Assembly (NCBI GenBank): GCA_933822405.4
Contig: CAKOGP040000335.1
Location: 567,975 to 631,974 of the forward strand
Length of the DNA stretch: 64,000 nt
Direction: 5' to 3'
Source: Cylindrotheca closterium
Lineage: Eukaryota; Bacillariophyta; Bacillariophyceae; Bacillariales; Bacillariaceae
Position 1 is the first letter of the stretch. Every line of letters begins with the position of its first letter. A program made the translations under genes and the position numbers. Shown here in pieces: positions 21,649-33,900 of this stretch. Below the pieces are notes generated by a model. It ran no database searches and was not told the origin of the DNA. It saw only the letters and a program-made list of their open reading frames with translations.

Positions 21649-22024
21649 ATCCAGCCATTCAGATTGCAACATCATCATCGTTATCATCAGTTCTTCATCA
21701 CAATGGATGGAGGATGGAGGATGCACACTACAGTACGTACCAGAACACAACGGGGAATTCAATTCGAACACCTACATTCGTCTTCATCACAGATGGTAAT
21801 GAAGAACAATTCACATATGTATACATTGGACTTTAGACATATTGTTATTTTAAAATAGTCTCTGCTTATTCTTGTCACGCGTGATATGGGACTATAGTAG
21901 AACGTAGAACGCTCAGATCATAAGACAGATAGAAATGGCTGTTGAAAAAGTGTTGTGAACTACTATCACTACAATTATTATAGAAATGATCCACCTACTA
22001 CTAATCAGTTGTAGACACACACTA
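21649..22024. other. Intergenic between convergent genes
   Basis: Shared 3' flank of the headpiece gene (plus) and the coiled-coil gene (minus). No further gene seen. Confidence 0.4.
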
Positions 22025-22609
22025 CTAGATTGAGTCGGCGCATTTAGCAGCCAAAGAATCGAATGCGAGGCATGTTCGAACGATACTGTCTTGCGACTCG
22101 GAATATTCTCCATTCGGAAACTGTGAATCTTCATGACTTGGGTCTTTCTTCTTCTTCTTTTGAAAGCTTTTGAAATCCTTGGCCAGATTGACTTTGTTAT
22201 TCAAAGTATCCATGGAGTCAATCGACGGATATCTCGGATCGGCAACAACGTCTTCTTTGTATTCCTTTTTCTTCCGCAAGGCATCGACTCGCTTTACTTT
22301 CATTGAAGCCTCGAGTTTCTGACTTTTTCTGGCGAATTTTCGTTCGTCAAGTGCGAGTTTTTCCTTCATGAGTTTTAGCTTCTTCTTTTGCAGCTCTACA
22401 AACTCAGGCGAAGGGGTGAATTCGACAGTGTCACCATCGGAACCAGGAGCCATTCTCTTCTGTCTGGCTGCTCCTTTTAGCAGTGTTGCAATGACAGCGG
22501 GATTTTCAAGCATATCATCATGAGATATACCGAATCCGCCTATAATATCATCATCAGAGCTCGAGGAGCTAGAGGAATCAAGTCCGAAAGCAAAAGTGGT
22601 TTTGTCCAT
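22025..22609 (-). CDS. Small acidic/basic coiled-coil protein of unknown function, 194 aa
   Basis: Starts at the ATG at 22607-22609 (MDKTTFAFGLDSSS) and ends at 22025 without introns. It has a Ser/Asp-rich N-terminus (SSSSSSSDDD), a central Lys-rich coiled coil (LQKKKLKLMKEKLALDERK), a basic patch (QKKKKKD) and a C-terminal helix. No signal peptide or membrane segment. Nuclear/nucleolar location is plausible from the basic patches, but this is a guess. Family not recognised. Confidence 0.65.
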   Translation of the reverse strand: MDKTTFAFGLDSSSSSSSDDDIIGGFGISHDDMLENPAVIATLLKGAARQKRMAPGSDGDTVEFTPSPEFVELQKKKLKLMKEKLALDERKFARKSQKLEASMKVKRVDALRKKKEYKEDVVADPRYPSIDSMDTLNNKVNLAKDFKSFQKKKKKDPSHEDSQFPNGEYSESQDSIVRTCLAFDSLAAKCADSI

Positions 22610-22955
22610 GATAAACTAGAGAGTGAGAAGAAGATAGAGTGAAACGAACGAAGTCTTTTTTTGTTTTTGATCGATTTTATGAGTTATTCTGCTTTTCATC
22701 GTGGTACAAAGCATTGACCAATCAAAATCGTTCATATCGCTACCCGGATGTATTTTCGAAAATTCAGTATGGTGAGTTCGACTACTTCGACTTCAATGAA
22801 ATTCAAATCAAAATCAGAACAAAATTAGCCAACAGCATTCTTGGTTGAACAACAAGCCGTCTTCAGCAAAAGAAACATCTTTGCACAGCACTAACAGCTT
22901 TGAAAAGTACCAGAGTAGCCTACGAAGTCAGTCCCGTATATATCTACAGAAAAAC

Positions 22956-24320
22956 ATGAATAGGAAACCATCATTCTTGGGCCGTTCCGTCTTCACTATT
23001 TTGTCCACATGGTCATTGTTCCACAACGCCATCGTATCGGCAGACCTTCCGACGACAAAGCTTTCCAATGGCATTGATTTTCCCTTGGTGGGCTTGGGCG
23101 TAGGAAACTTACAACATGAGTTGATTGAATCGCAAATTTCCCATGGATTATCAACGAAAATGAACTATCGAATGCTTGACACAGCACATGCCAGTCATAA
23201 TGAAAATATCATCCATACTGGAATCGAACAGGGCTTGTCGTCTTATGCTGCATCGCTCCAGGACAGTACTGACGGCGCAAACAGTACAGTTCACGTAATT
23301 ACCAAGGTCTGGTACACTCATTTGGGATACGAACGCACCAAAATATCTGTCAAAGAATCCTTGGAACAGCTCAACAGCCCAAACATTAGCGTCCACCTAT
23401 TGATCCATTGGCCTCGGTGTCGGGACGATGTTCCCTGGATGGATTGCGAGGCGGAAGAAAATCTGTTGCCACAATATGTCAAGGACGCTGGTCCACCGCC
23501 TCATTTGGACAAGGATCATGCCTATTTGGAATCCTGGAGGGCCTTGGAAGACATTTACATGGGCAAGGTAAAGCTGGGCACCGACCTGCCTTTAATTACC
23601 AGCATTGGGATCTCCAACTTTGATTTGCCCGAAATAAAAGAGTTGATTGTCCACAGTCGCATCGTCCCGCATATGATGCAAGGGAATTCTTGGAGCTATG
23701 TCTTTGACCCCGATTTGATTTACTTTTTGTATCGGCGCAAGATCCACTTTCAAGTTTACAATGTCATGAATGGCATTTACGAACGCTCTGGGGAGACGCC
23801 TTTGGCCTTTCGTGCATTGGGAGATATTGCTAGAGCCCTTTCTGCGTTTGCCAAGACCGAGCATGGCAGGGACATTCGATATACCGAAGCACAAATTCTC
23901 CTGAAGTGGTTTACCCAAAACAAGGTTTCCGTCATTCCACGAACCCGATCCTTGGACCACTTGGAAGAAAATTCCCCCGAAGCTGTCGGCAGTATGCCAC
24001 ATCTTACTCCGGAAGAAGAAGAACAAGTATCCGCCATTGTCCGCTCCATGTTTGAAGGCCACGACTTTGATCAGCCCCAGGCCAGCTTTATCAACGCGGC
24101 ATCGGAAAAGGTTCACCTCTTTTGGAAGGACCTTGATGGCATGGAACATCCCGTCAGAACAGATTTGGAGGATGGAGATGTATTTGACACTGCTACCCAT
24201 ACTGGTCACGTCTTTGTAGCATACGACGACAGTCAACTCAAACGAAAAGAGTTTCAAGTGACAGCGACCTACAATCAGGTGGAAGAGATTCACATTGGCG
24301 AGTTATTAGAAGAGTTGTAG
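22956..24320 (+). CDS. Secreted aldo/keto reductase-like protein fused to a VHL-beta-like domain
   Basis: ATG at 22956 gives a signal peptide (MNRKPSFLGRSVFTILST...), 454 residues in total. Residues 33-340 are an AKR barrel: LSNGIDFPLVGLGVGN, YRMLDTAHASHNE, VITKVWYTH (Lys), LLIHWPR (His), SIGISNF and a late FTQNKVSVIPRTRS NADPH-type segment. In the catalytic tetrad Asp75, Lys and His are present, but the Tyr of DTAxxYxNE is Ser80, so normal reductase activity is doubtful. From about residue 375 a second domain begins (VHLFWKDLDGMEHPV, THTGHVFVAYD), closely resembling the beta domain of von Hippel-Lindau proteins (RLLWxDxDG, TFxxHPW). VHL-beta normally recognises hydroxyproline; here the domain would lie in the secretory pathway. 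Longer upstream frames use non-ATG codons. Confidence 0.8.
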   Translation: MNRKPSFLGRSVFTILSTWSLFHNAIVSADLPTTKLSNGIDFPLVGLGVGNLQHELIESQISHGLSTKMNYRMLDTAHASHNENIIHTGIEQGLSSYAASLQDSTDGANSTVHVITKVWYTHLGYERTKISVKESLEQLNSPNISVHLLIHWPRCRDDVPWMDCEAEENLLPQYVKDAGPPPHLDKDHAYLESWRALEDIYMGKVKLGTDLPLITSIGISNFDLPEIKELIVHSRIVPHMMQGNSWSYVFDPDLIYFLYRRKIHFQVYNVMNGIYERSGETPLAFRALGDIARALSAFAKTEHGRDIRYTEAQILLKWFTQNKVSVIPRTRSLDHLEENSPEAVGSMPHLTPEEEEQVSAIVRSMFEGHDFDQPQASFINAASEKVHLFWKDLDGMEHPVRTDLEDGDVFDTATHTGHVFVAYDDSQLKRKEFQVTATYNQVEEIHIGELLEEL

Positions 24321-24554
24321 AACAGATAGTTATCCAAGAAACTGGCTGAGTACTGTAGTAGGCATCTATACTTATCTACTGGTGGAGATATATTGCAAAC
24401 GTCTGCTAGTTTTCGATTGCTCTAGCTAGATCGGGTTCCAACCTAGCCTTTGCTCCACGTGTACCGTACTGCACATGTACTGTACAGAACTATTCTATCA
24501 TGTTGCTTGATCACTTCCCCGTTGGCTGATTTATTGGCAAATCAGTCTATTTCT

Positions 24555-25150
24555 TATCATTGCGACGAACTACTGTACAGTATCATTCTGCGGTACTATA
24601 CGGGATGACATCAGCATTGTAGGTATCAATTATTGTACTGTAGAATGAATCTTGAATGAATGATGTAGAGGAGGTAGTATGTAGTCCCTGCCGTACCGGT
24701 ATGACATCAGAGGACGTCATCCGTTGCAGATTATCATTGCGATTCTACGCTACTGCACAAGATGACATCAGCACCTCCTCCCCTGCAAATTGATGTCCTG
24801 CTCCAAAACGACCTTTGGCCCCCACCAGTCGTTCGCCCAACAAACCTCACCTCGCCTTCTTGTTTCCACGTGTACTACCGGTATGCTTGTGCGTTGATCA
24901 CTTGACTTCACGCTTTGTTGTTGTTAAATGAACAAACGTTGAAGATTCATCTGACGGAACATGACTCATCGCGGCAGAAGAATCATCAATGGATGATGTC
25001 AACAAGGATCAATAGTAACCACAGTACTAGTAGCTCTACTAGGGATAAATCAGGAGGTTTCTCCTTTGAGGATGACATCCGTTTTTAAGAGGTTTCTTGG
25101 AGGATGACATCAGTGCCCATCACACAACCCTTCGCGTTATCATTGCGACG
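24555..25150. repeat. Imperfect repeats: GATGACATCAG and TTATCATTGCGA modules
   Basis: TATCATTGCGA occurs at 24555, 24732 and 25139, and ATGACATCAG or ATGACATCC at 24605, 24701, 24762, 25072 and 25104, with related words such as GACGTCATCC at 24713. Module order and spacing vary. The core TGACATCA/TGACGTCA resembles bZIP (CRE/AP-1-like) sites. The array runs into the N gap, which suggests that repeats broke the assembly. Confidence 0.7.
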
Positions 25151-25176
25151 GACTCTAATTCTGCGCTATCATGATG

Positions 25177-25747
25177 NNNNNNNNNNNNNNNNNNNNNNNN
25201 NNNNNNNNNNNNNNNNNNNNNNNNNNNNNNNNNNNNNNNNNNNNNNNNNNNNNNNNNNNNNNNNNNNNNNNNNNNNNNNNNNNNNNNNNNNNNNNNNNNN
25301 NNNNNNNNNNNNNNNNNNNNNNNNNNNNNNNNNNNNNNNNNNNNNNNNNNNNNNNNNNNNNNNNNNNNNNNNNNNNNNNNNNNNNNNNNNNNNNNNNNNN
25401 NNNNNNNNNNNNNNNNNNNNNNNNNNNNNNNNNNNNNNNNNNNNNNNNNNNNNNNNNNNNNNNNNNNNNNNNNNNNNNNNNNNNNNNNNNNNNNNNNNNN
25501 NNNNNNNNNNNNNNNNNNNNNNNNNNNNNNNNNNNNNNNNNNNNNNNNNNNNNNNNNNNNNNNNNNNNNNNNNNNNNNNNNNNNNNNNNNNNNNNNNNNN
25601 NNNNNNNNNNNNNNNNNNNNNNNNNNNNNNNNNNNNNNNNNNNNNNNNNNNNNNNNNNNNNNNNNNNNNNNNNNNNNNNNNNNNNNNNNNNNNNNNNNNN
25701 NNNNNNNNNNNNNNNNNNNNNNNNNNNNNNNNNNNNNNNNNNNNNNN
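25177..25747. other. Assembly gap (571 N)
   Basis: Run of N inside the repeat-rich region upstream of the HSF gene. Confidence 1.
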
Positions 25748-26264
25748 GCTAGAGAAAATCAAATGTGACGTGGCTTGTTCTGTGAACATGTTTCATTGGC
25801 TGAGCATTTTTTGAACCGTTCGTAATACGTCGGTGAAAATGCAGATCTCAAAGTCCGTTGCTCGTTCGCCATTTCTTGCCGCGTAGCACAATTCTCTCGT
25901 AAACCTCATACTTTACCGCTGATTTATGTCATTGGTCCGGGAACTTCTTACCTTTCGTTAGCTATTTCCAGGATGACTGCGTATAATAACGATGAAAATT
26001 GTCAAAAAAAAATAGGACGGAAACGCCGTGGCGCTCAACGTCCTGCAGTCATCCGTACAACCAGTACTGGGAACACGGCTGAACTGTTTCGATTGTAAAT
26101 CGTGAAGGGTTCCGATGTGCACATAAAATTGAAAAGTCAAACCTTTTCTCGTTATTTTTCACAGTCCCAGCAGTCTTAACTCACTGACAAGTCAAGCCCC
26201 ACGACCTAATTCAACAACACGCTCTCTATTATTTGCGTCACCAATACCCTCCCACAATACTAAT

Positions 26265-27116
26265 ATGATGTCCAACGCAAACAAGAACCTATTGCCCACC
26301 CAAGCCGCCTCTGCCCCTGCAGTCCCACCTAGCGGTATGAAAAAGGAACGGAGACGCGCCAAGCGCAAGACATCTTCTTCCTCTTCCAGCAAGGACGAAG
26401 CCCCCATGTTCCTGCGCAAGGCCTTTCACATTGTCAACACATGTGATCCCACCGTTGCCGCTTGGAGCGAAGACGGTTATTCCTTTTACGTCAAGGATCA
26501 AGATCGTTTCGCGAGTGAAATCATTCCCAAATGTTTCAAGCACAACCACTTTTCCTCCTTTGTCCGCCAATTGAACTTTTACGGCTTTCGCAAGCTGCGA
26601 GAAGACCACGTTGAGCTGGACAATGTCGACGAGTCCAAATCCAAGTGGTGCCACTTTCGGCACCCCAAGTTTCAACGGGGGCGCCCGGACCTCTTGCGAG
26701 AGATTTCCAAAAACACCCACAAGGAGGTTGCGGAAAAGACCGAGCTTGATGCTCTGCGAGCTGAAGTCAAGGATCTAAAAGCTTTGGTCCAAACCATGAA
26801 GAAGGACATGGGTGTTTTGGCTACTCTGGTTGGTGACTTGAGCCACCAAACAAGGCTTCAAACAGCTACATCGACAACCACTTCTCAACCTCCCCTTAAG
26901 AAAATGCGACTGGAAGTTGAGCCTCTGAAGCCGGATATTGCCAAGTCAGCTATTCCTGCGGTTCCTGTCAAACCAGTTGCGTTTGGCGGTGAAAGAACGG
27001 CATCAGGACTTTCTGCCGTCACCTTCAACTCGGAAGATGAAGAGTTCATCACCTCTCTCTTCACAGAGGAAGGATTTGATGACACCTTGGACATTCCAGA
27101 CGCCATTGTTTCCTAA
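26265..27116 (+). CDS. Heat shock factor (HSF-type) transcription factor
   Basis: Intronless, 283 residues from the ATG at 26265. After a basic Ser-rich N-terminus (KKERRRAKRK, a likely nuclear signal) comes a full HSF DNA-binding domain, residues about 48-140: MFLRKAFHIV, AAWSEDGYSFYVKD, FASEIIPKCFKHNHFSSFVRQLN, YGFRKL, WCHFRHPKFQRGRPDLL. A heptad region follows (LDALRAEVKDLKALVQTMKKDM) for oligomerisation, then a second basic patch and an acidic hydrophobic C-terminus (EEFITSLFTEEGFDD) that could activate transcription. HSFs are greatly expanded in diatoms, so binding to classical heat-shock elements should not be assumed. Confidence 0.95.
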   Translation: MMSNANKNLLPTQAASAPAVPPSGMKKERRRAKRKTSSSSSSKDEAPMFLRKAFHIVNTCDPTVAAWSEDGYSFYVKDQDRFASEIIPKCFKHNHFSSFVRQLNFYGFRKLREDHVELDNVDESKSKWCHFRHPKFQRGRPDLLREISKNTHKEVAEKTELDALRAEVKDLKALVQTMKKDMGVLATLVGDLSHQTRLQTATSTTTSQPPLKKMRLEVEPLKPDIAKSAIPAVPVKPVAFGGERTASGLSAVTFNSEDEEFITSLFTEEGFDDTLDIPDAIVS

Positions 27117-27938
27117 TCACCGGGATCAATCCACTGAATGGGCCTTGTCTAGAGGTTCTTTTCTTCCTTGCTTATTTACATTGCAATCCGACAATCCAAA
27201 CAAATCCATGAAAACAAAAACAAAAAAAAAGTTTCTACCAAACTGAAAAAAAATGAAAGGATGTATGTGTGTTTTGCAGCCTGCCACAGTGAACATTAAA
27301 ACGGCGCATTTGTGAACCATTTCACAATCTATGTGTAATGAATTGAAAATGAATCGAACTATGAAAACAATGTAACTTTTTAAACACTATTTTGCTACCA
27401 ACTACAGTAATATTTTATTATACGACTCTTTATTTCAACTAGAAAGTACTCCCATGTCCACTTTTTATCTGCCATCCCCTCTAGAGCTTACTGTATATTC
27501 ATTCTTTCAAGCAGTTTGCATAATACCAATAGAGTAGCCAATTGCTCTACGATTCATTGACAAAAGATCTCTCAAGGTGGCATCAAAGTTTTGAGGATTC
27601 ACAACCTCACATGAATAACAGCTGCTGTCTGGGCAGTGAGTGAGTCAGATTGATGACGTCGACAATGACGCTCTGGTTCGCGTTTCATGTGTGGCTCGCA
27701 CGAAACCTTCTCCATAAAAATGTCCACGTTTGAAACAAGTTCCCGTTTTAGTAACGGCAGTAAGTTTAGTAGTGATTTCGAATGTTTTTCCATGACTGAC
27801 TCACTCATACCGTCATCCGGTAGGACTCTTCTTCGTTGTTTCCTTTCTAGTATTTTATACATATTCCTATTCTATCTCTAATAATAAAAAGAAGGCATGC
27901 AATGCAAAACCTCGCAATGATGGTAGAATAATAGCTAC
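27117..27938. other. Intergenic, no gene seen
   Basis: AT-rich 3' flanks of HSF and of nuclease-helicase B. Short frames on both strands near 27600-27880 show no conserved feature. Confidence 0.45.
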
Positions 27939-30900
27939 TTAGGCTTCGATTTCGACTTCTTCATTCATTCGTAGCGCCGCCATCATCTGTGCCACATCGT
28001 GTTGGTACCAATGCCGCCTTCCCGTCTTGTAATGGACGCAGAACTGCCGGTCCAACCAAAAGGCAGCTTCCATTTTCACAGCCAATTCAATACTTTCGTA
28101 CATTAGTACCTTTTGATTGTTGGCCAATGGAACGACGCTGGTCTTTGGATGAGGAACCTGAGGTGGGAGGCACTTGTGCTCGTCAGGAGCGGAAGTAGGA
28201 CGCATATGACGGCGCATCCACTTGGGAAGGCTGTTCTTGCCGCGGCCATTCAATGGTAGGATGGGAATCACATTCTTGACAAAGCGAGCTTGATACACGG
28301 TTTTTCCTTTGCTGTTGGTATAGGAATATATTTCCCAATCCTTGGGATTATCCAAAGAAATAGTGCTGGGTTTGGATTCACCATTTCCATCATCACCACC
28401 ACCAGCAAGACCTTCTTGGACAAAGGTCTGATGAACTAGAGCCAGAATATTGGTGGATGGAAAGTCGCCCGCTCCAAGAGCTCCGGTTTGTGTTGTAGCA
28501 AACCATTGGGAAGAGTCTGAAATAATGTTATTGTCAAACACAATGTAATTCTGAAGCTTTGCATTGGATTTCTCCTTCTTGTCGCTAGGGGGTGGCGAAC
28601 TTGGAATTTCCGATATTTCTCCTCTCTTGGGAGTGGAGCTCTTTGACGCTGGAGTCGTATTGGAGCGATTTGGTGTCTTGGGGGTTGCCTGCGGTGTTTT
28701 TCTTGGAGTAGCATTTCCAGTCACATTATTTCTGGTAGGGGTCGTAGCATTCCTCTTTGGCGTTCCATTCTGACGATTGGGTGTTTTCGGGCTCTTGGTT
28801 CGGCTGGGAGTAACAGCCCTTTTGCTGCTACTTCTACCAGGTGTTCTTGCCTCTTTACGTTCTGTCGTGCGCTGCTTGGCTTCGCGGCGCCATTTGGTAA
28901 GATTATCTTCCGTAAAAGCCTTGTCACCAAGCGATTCCCAAACAGTCATTTCGTACTCGTCGACATAGGAAAAGAGGTTGCACAGTGACAAAATCATATC
29001 TGGAAAGCAATGAAGTGTTTCGCCCATGTGATCACTAGCGTTGTGGAAAGCAATGGCGGTAGCGATGAGATCCTTCGAACGACCGCCATCGAACTCAAAA
29101 TTTGGATTTTGAACTCCACGATCGGAAAGTAGCTGCTTTTGATCTTGCAACCATCGGAGAGCGGCATTGAATTGTCTCTTGTCCACTACACCAGGGTCTT
29201 TGCTGCCCGCAGTCTGCATGCCGCCCCATGTCACTTGCTGATTTGGTCGTAGTCCAAAAGTCAGCATTGATAACAATAGGAAGATTGGATTCGGTGGGAG
29301 CAATGTCATTCCTTCGACTTTGAGCATACCCCCCTTGATTTCAAGTGCATTTGAGCAACAGGCATAGAGCGGTCCAGTACTATTGCTTGCCGACGCCGAC
29401 ACTGTGTTCTCCTGTACAAACACTGGCCCAGTCATTCCCAGCCGTTCCCAACGCCTTGTCAGGTCTGTTTGTGCACGGTCAAGCTGGAAATCATCAGTAT
29501 CCTCTGGATCCTTGCTCATTTTCTTTCCATCTGGACTCAGCTTTGTGAATCGCAACCTGTGCCCTCCGCGCCGTTGACCCGATGCTAGTACAGCAAGAAG
29601 ACGTGCACCCTCCGGAGTATCCTTCAAGAGAGGGCGCTTCCAACTCGATTCAGCAGTGGTGCATGGCGTCGCAAAAAGATCCTTTCCACGCCCCTTGTAC
29701 AGATATGGCTGGTTCTCTTGTTCATGAAAGCAAATCTTTGTTGTGCTGTCAGCTCGGACGATCATGAAGATATCAGGACTGCCTAGAAGATCTTGCAGGT
29801 CACGTTTCGAGATGGCTTGGCATGCCCCTCGAGCAATCAATGAAAAGGTCTGCTCTGTTGGTTGCGCTGTCCTTTTCTTCTTCTTCTTCCCTTTTCCAGC
29901 TAGGAAGCCCCAGTAAAAGAAAGACAGAACGTCGCCGCGTTTCATATTGTAATCCAATATGTCCAAAACCGATTCTGCAAAGTCCTTGGAAGGCCCTCGT
30001 AAATGAAGCCTTTGGTAAATCTTTTGCTTCACATCTGGTCCTTTTGCTCTCACCGCGCTCTCACTTCCAAAGTCAATCGTCCAAGCACCGCACTTTCTTT
30101 CCATCGATCCTTGACGTTTGATCCGAATGTCGTGTTCGGCAATAATGTGGTCCTTCTTGACATACTGTTCAAAGCCTTCAAATATCGAGTCACTTATTTC
30201 GTCGTACATCTTCTCAGAGCTCCTGAATAAGAAAAGATCTTTGTCGCTGTAGCAACAGACAAGGTCAACATTCATCTCAATCATGTACGAAACAAGCTTC
30301 TTCTGAAATTCTGGCATGAAACCATTCAAATCGAACCCTCCTTCATATTCAAAGTGGCCCATCTGTTCCAAATCAATGAAGCGAATGATATCATGTGGGT
30401 GCCTTTCGGGATTGAGGACTTGCTCCAAGTGAATCTCTTCAATATTCTGATTCTTTCCCTTCGGGATGTTAAGTGCCAGAGAGCCATCGTCACCCAGTCG
30501 ATTTGATTTGCTAGGCCATGTTTCAACAATTGTATCTGAAAATACCCAGACTTGGAGGATTCGTAGAATGTTGATCTTTGCGTGAGGCATCAATACTGGT
30601 GGACTCTCAGGAAATAAAACTTCTTCGTTGATACCAAAGTACCTCGCTACTCGGGTCCGCAAACTGTTTCGAGTGCTTGCAAGCTGCTTCATTCGAGCAA
30701 TAGCAATGCGGTAATGAAGGCACCACTTTGATTTATCAGGTGCCATATCGTAGTCATACAGTGCATTCATCAACGACATTGGTTCTGAGTACAGATTCGC
30801 GTCGAAATGACATCTTGCCACGTATCCAGTCGAGGTGATTTCATTGAACGCTGATGGGTCGTGAAACAAAGTGTTCGTGATTTGAAATGGCGTCTTGGGA

Positions 30901-33900
30901 AAAGACATCATCGCTGCCATTTCGATTGCTTCCGACGCAACTCCAAACTGAATACCAAGACCAATAAGTGAACCCAGTGCCAAGTCGATGCCCAACGAGG
31001 ACACGAATGATCCCAGAGAAGTAATGTCCGCTACATCGTTCGGCTCCTCGATGAAGTTCGACCGATGTAAGCTCTCAAACGAACGGTCGATTGTATCCAT
31101 ACTCGGTGGCTCGATACAGTTGCCCAAGACAGGGATGACCTCCTCATGGAGCATTTCCTTCAGCATTAAGATGATGGAATCGAGCGGAACCCGGCTGATT
31201 TCACCTGGATCGAACTCGTCCATGAAGTTTTCGAAGACTTGTCTTGTGTACAAGCGATACACATTTCCTGGTCGCACTCTACCAGTTCGGCCAGCCCTCT
31301 GCTTGGCACTGGCTTGAGATATCCACATTGGCGCAAGCATTTGACGGTGGCTAACGGGATTGTATATGATCTGTCGACAAAGCCCAAGGCAAATGACGTG
31401 ATCCACATTTGGCAGTGTAACAGAGCTCTCGGCCGCATTCGTGGCAATGATAATTTTGACTTCATCTTCGTCAGGTTCGTTGAAAGCTTCCATTTGTTCA
31501 TCGAATGGAATATCGGAGTGAATGGGGCAAGTCGAATATCTTATTCCAGCCACGAAAAAATTTTCGACGCACTCGGTGATGGCAACAATCTCATTCATAC
31601 CTATTCAATTGAAGAGACAAGGCGGTTAGCTTGAATGCGAATGGATGGGGGAAGGTATACAATGACGGCATACCTGGCACAAAGATGAGAACGGAAGTTC
31701 CCGGTTTACCAACAGTTTTGGCAATATGAGCTGCCAATGAGAAGCGTTTGGATAAGTCAGCTGCCGATGGGGCAGATTTGCATTTCTTTTTCTGACATTC
31801 ATCAACGATTGCTTTTGCGGCCTTCATCTCGCTCGGAGGTAGTTTGAACCGGTTCAAATCTTCCACAAAGTAATCCGTGATGGGGAATGTACGGACGCCA
31901 ACATGAATCGGATCATTGGGCACCTTGAAATACTCTTTGTAAAGCTTCGTCGCAAGAGTAGCACTCATCAAAACTAATCGGATCGTCTTGTTTCTCTCGA
32001 GCAAGCGACGGCACAAAAGGCACAAGATGTCTGTATCAACTGATCTCTCATGAACTTCGTCAATCATCAAGTGCGTACAGTCATCGAATTTCTCTGGGTG
32101 GTTTGCCAGCAGTCGTGTCAGATATCCTGTCGTTACAAACCACGCTTGGGTTTCGCGGGTTTCGTACTCCCTCCACCCATGACCCATGCGAATGGCAAAC
32201 TTGTTACGATGTTCAGGTTCGCAACTGCGCACTCGTTCCACGAGACCCTTAGCAGCAATTCTGCAAAATAGAAAGCAAGATAAGAGAAATGATCCACGCC
32301 GCTGAATGCATTAGAATGAAAAGCAAACTTACCGTCTCGGCTGAGAAATGAAAAACTTGACGCTTGGCAAGCTCGGTTCTGGTGAAGGTGCATTCAGCAG
32401 CATCACGGGCACCCGACTACTTTTTCCGCAGCCAGTTTCTCCGTGAATAATAGTAACGCGGTTGTTGGCAATATTCTGAATGATGTTGTCCTCATGCGCA
32501 TCAATGGGTAACACTTTTCGTTCCACAAACATTGGCTCCTCTGCTTCCTTCTCAACAGAATCTTCTGGGGGACTCTCGTAGCCACTTTCATCGGGTTCCT
32601 TGGAAGTTAAGATGCAGAGGAACCTGTAGTGGCTGAAGAGTGTGCTAGGCTGTGTCAGTCGGACCAACAGTGATGCTCGTGGAGACATCAAGATGACCGA
32701 AATACACTTTTCGATCATGTAGGATGCTCGGACGTTGTCCCAACGCGGTGGACGCTCCAGCTGGCTGGCTAATGCGCTTGTCGACGGTAACATAAGCTCG
32801 TCATAGGCATCCAAATGCTCCAGCGCAAGAATTGCAATTTCGCCCACAGGCGGTTCTGCACAAAACGACAGACACCGTCGGACTGTTTCACTGAGCGTGA
32901 GACCTTCCTGTAGCGCATTGTCAACCACATCAAATAAGTCGGCCGGCAAGTGAATCTTTAGGTGCTTAGTCATTTCTTCGTCTTCTTCCGATTTGAGCTG
33001 TCCAACGTCTGATGCATCCTGAAGTGGAAAGGAGTCCAACTCCTCCAAATTGTACAACGCTCGGACAAAGGCCAACTCGATTTCATAGTCATTGGATGAC
33101 ACCAGGAACCCCTCTTCTTGTTCACGTATATAATTAGCAACAGTTAGGGGATCCCCTTGGTCGGATCCTTTTTTCTTGGGCACCTTTACTGATTGAATGT
33201 AATCATTCCCGAGAAAGATTGCGAGTTCTGTCATTTCTTCATCTTCAATGCCAAGCAGCATTGCCAAATCTTTCCGCTGGCCAACACAGGCATGGATAGC
33301 ATCATTTGCTGAAAAGATGCAATCGAACGAAATATATTGAATGTCCTTGTAGAAATAGAAATCGGAATCTTGCCCAAGCACAAATGCATTGGAATTCCCA
33401 GATGCCTTTCGGGCAAGTTCGACATCGGCTTCTTCATGGCAGTAGATCATATCCACATGCTCTTGATGCAGCGTCTTTCGAACGGATTGCATGAATAGAC
33501 TAGGGACTGGAAAGTGCCGCAGAAAGTTCAAGATGCTTTTTTCGTTTGGTAACGATCCATGGTCACAGTACTGCTGAAAGTTGGACCACTCTTCCTGTCG
33601 TTGTTTCATTCGTTTTTGTGTCGTGACCGTCTTGAACCGCCGTTTCGGTCCATCCCAAAAGACTTGTACTTGAAGGTTACATAGTCTCAGGTGGGATGTA
33701 AACTCTCGTGTGACATCTTCAAGCCGATTCAGCGGCATCATGCATGGAAGAGCTTTGTTCAAATCGGTTGGTTTCAGCGCCTTGACTGGTGGAAACGAAG
33801 AATCACTGTTCATTTGACCTGGAAAGAGCGATTTGAGGTAGCGAGCATAGGAAACCTTGAATAGGTAAAAAGCAAGGCCGTTTCCATCAATCAAAATGGA

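Larger units (their letters stand above)
24321..26264. other. Long intergenic region with repeats and a gap
   Basis: About 1.9 kb between the AKR-VHL gene and the HSF gene. It contains a dispersed repeat family (24555-25150), many GTAC-rich words (24460-24660) and an assembly gap. No coding sequence is recognised. The HSF promoter should lie in 25.75-26.26 kb. Confidence 0.5.

Noticed and set aside
25104..25814. Apparent long frames across the second N gap
   Set aside because: Artefact of N positions.
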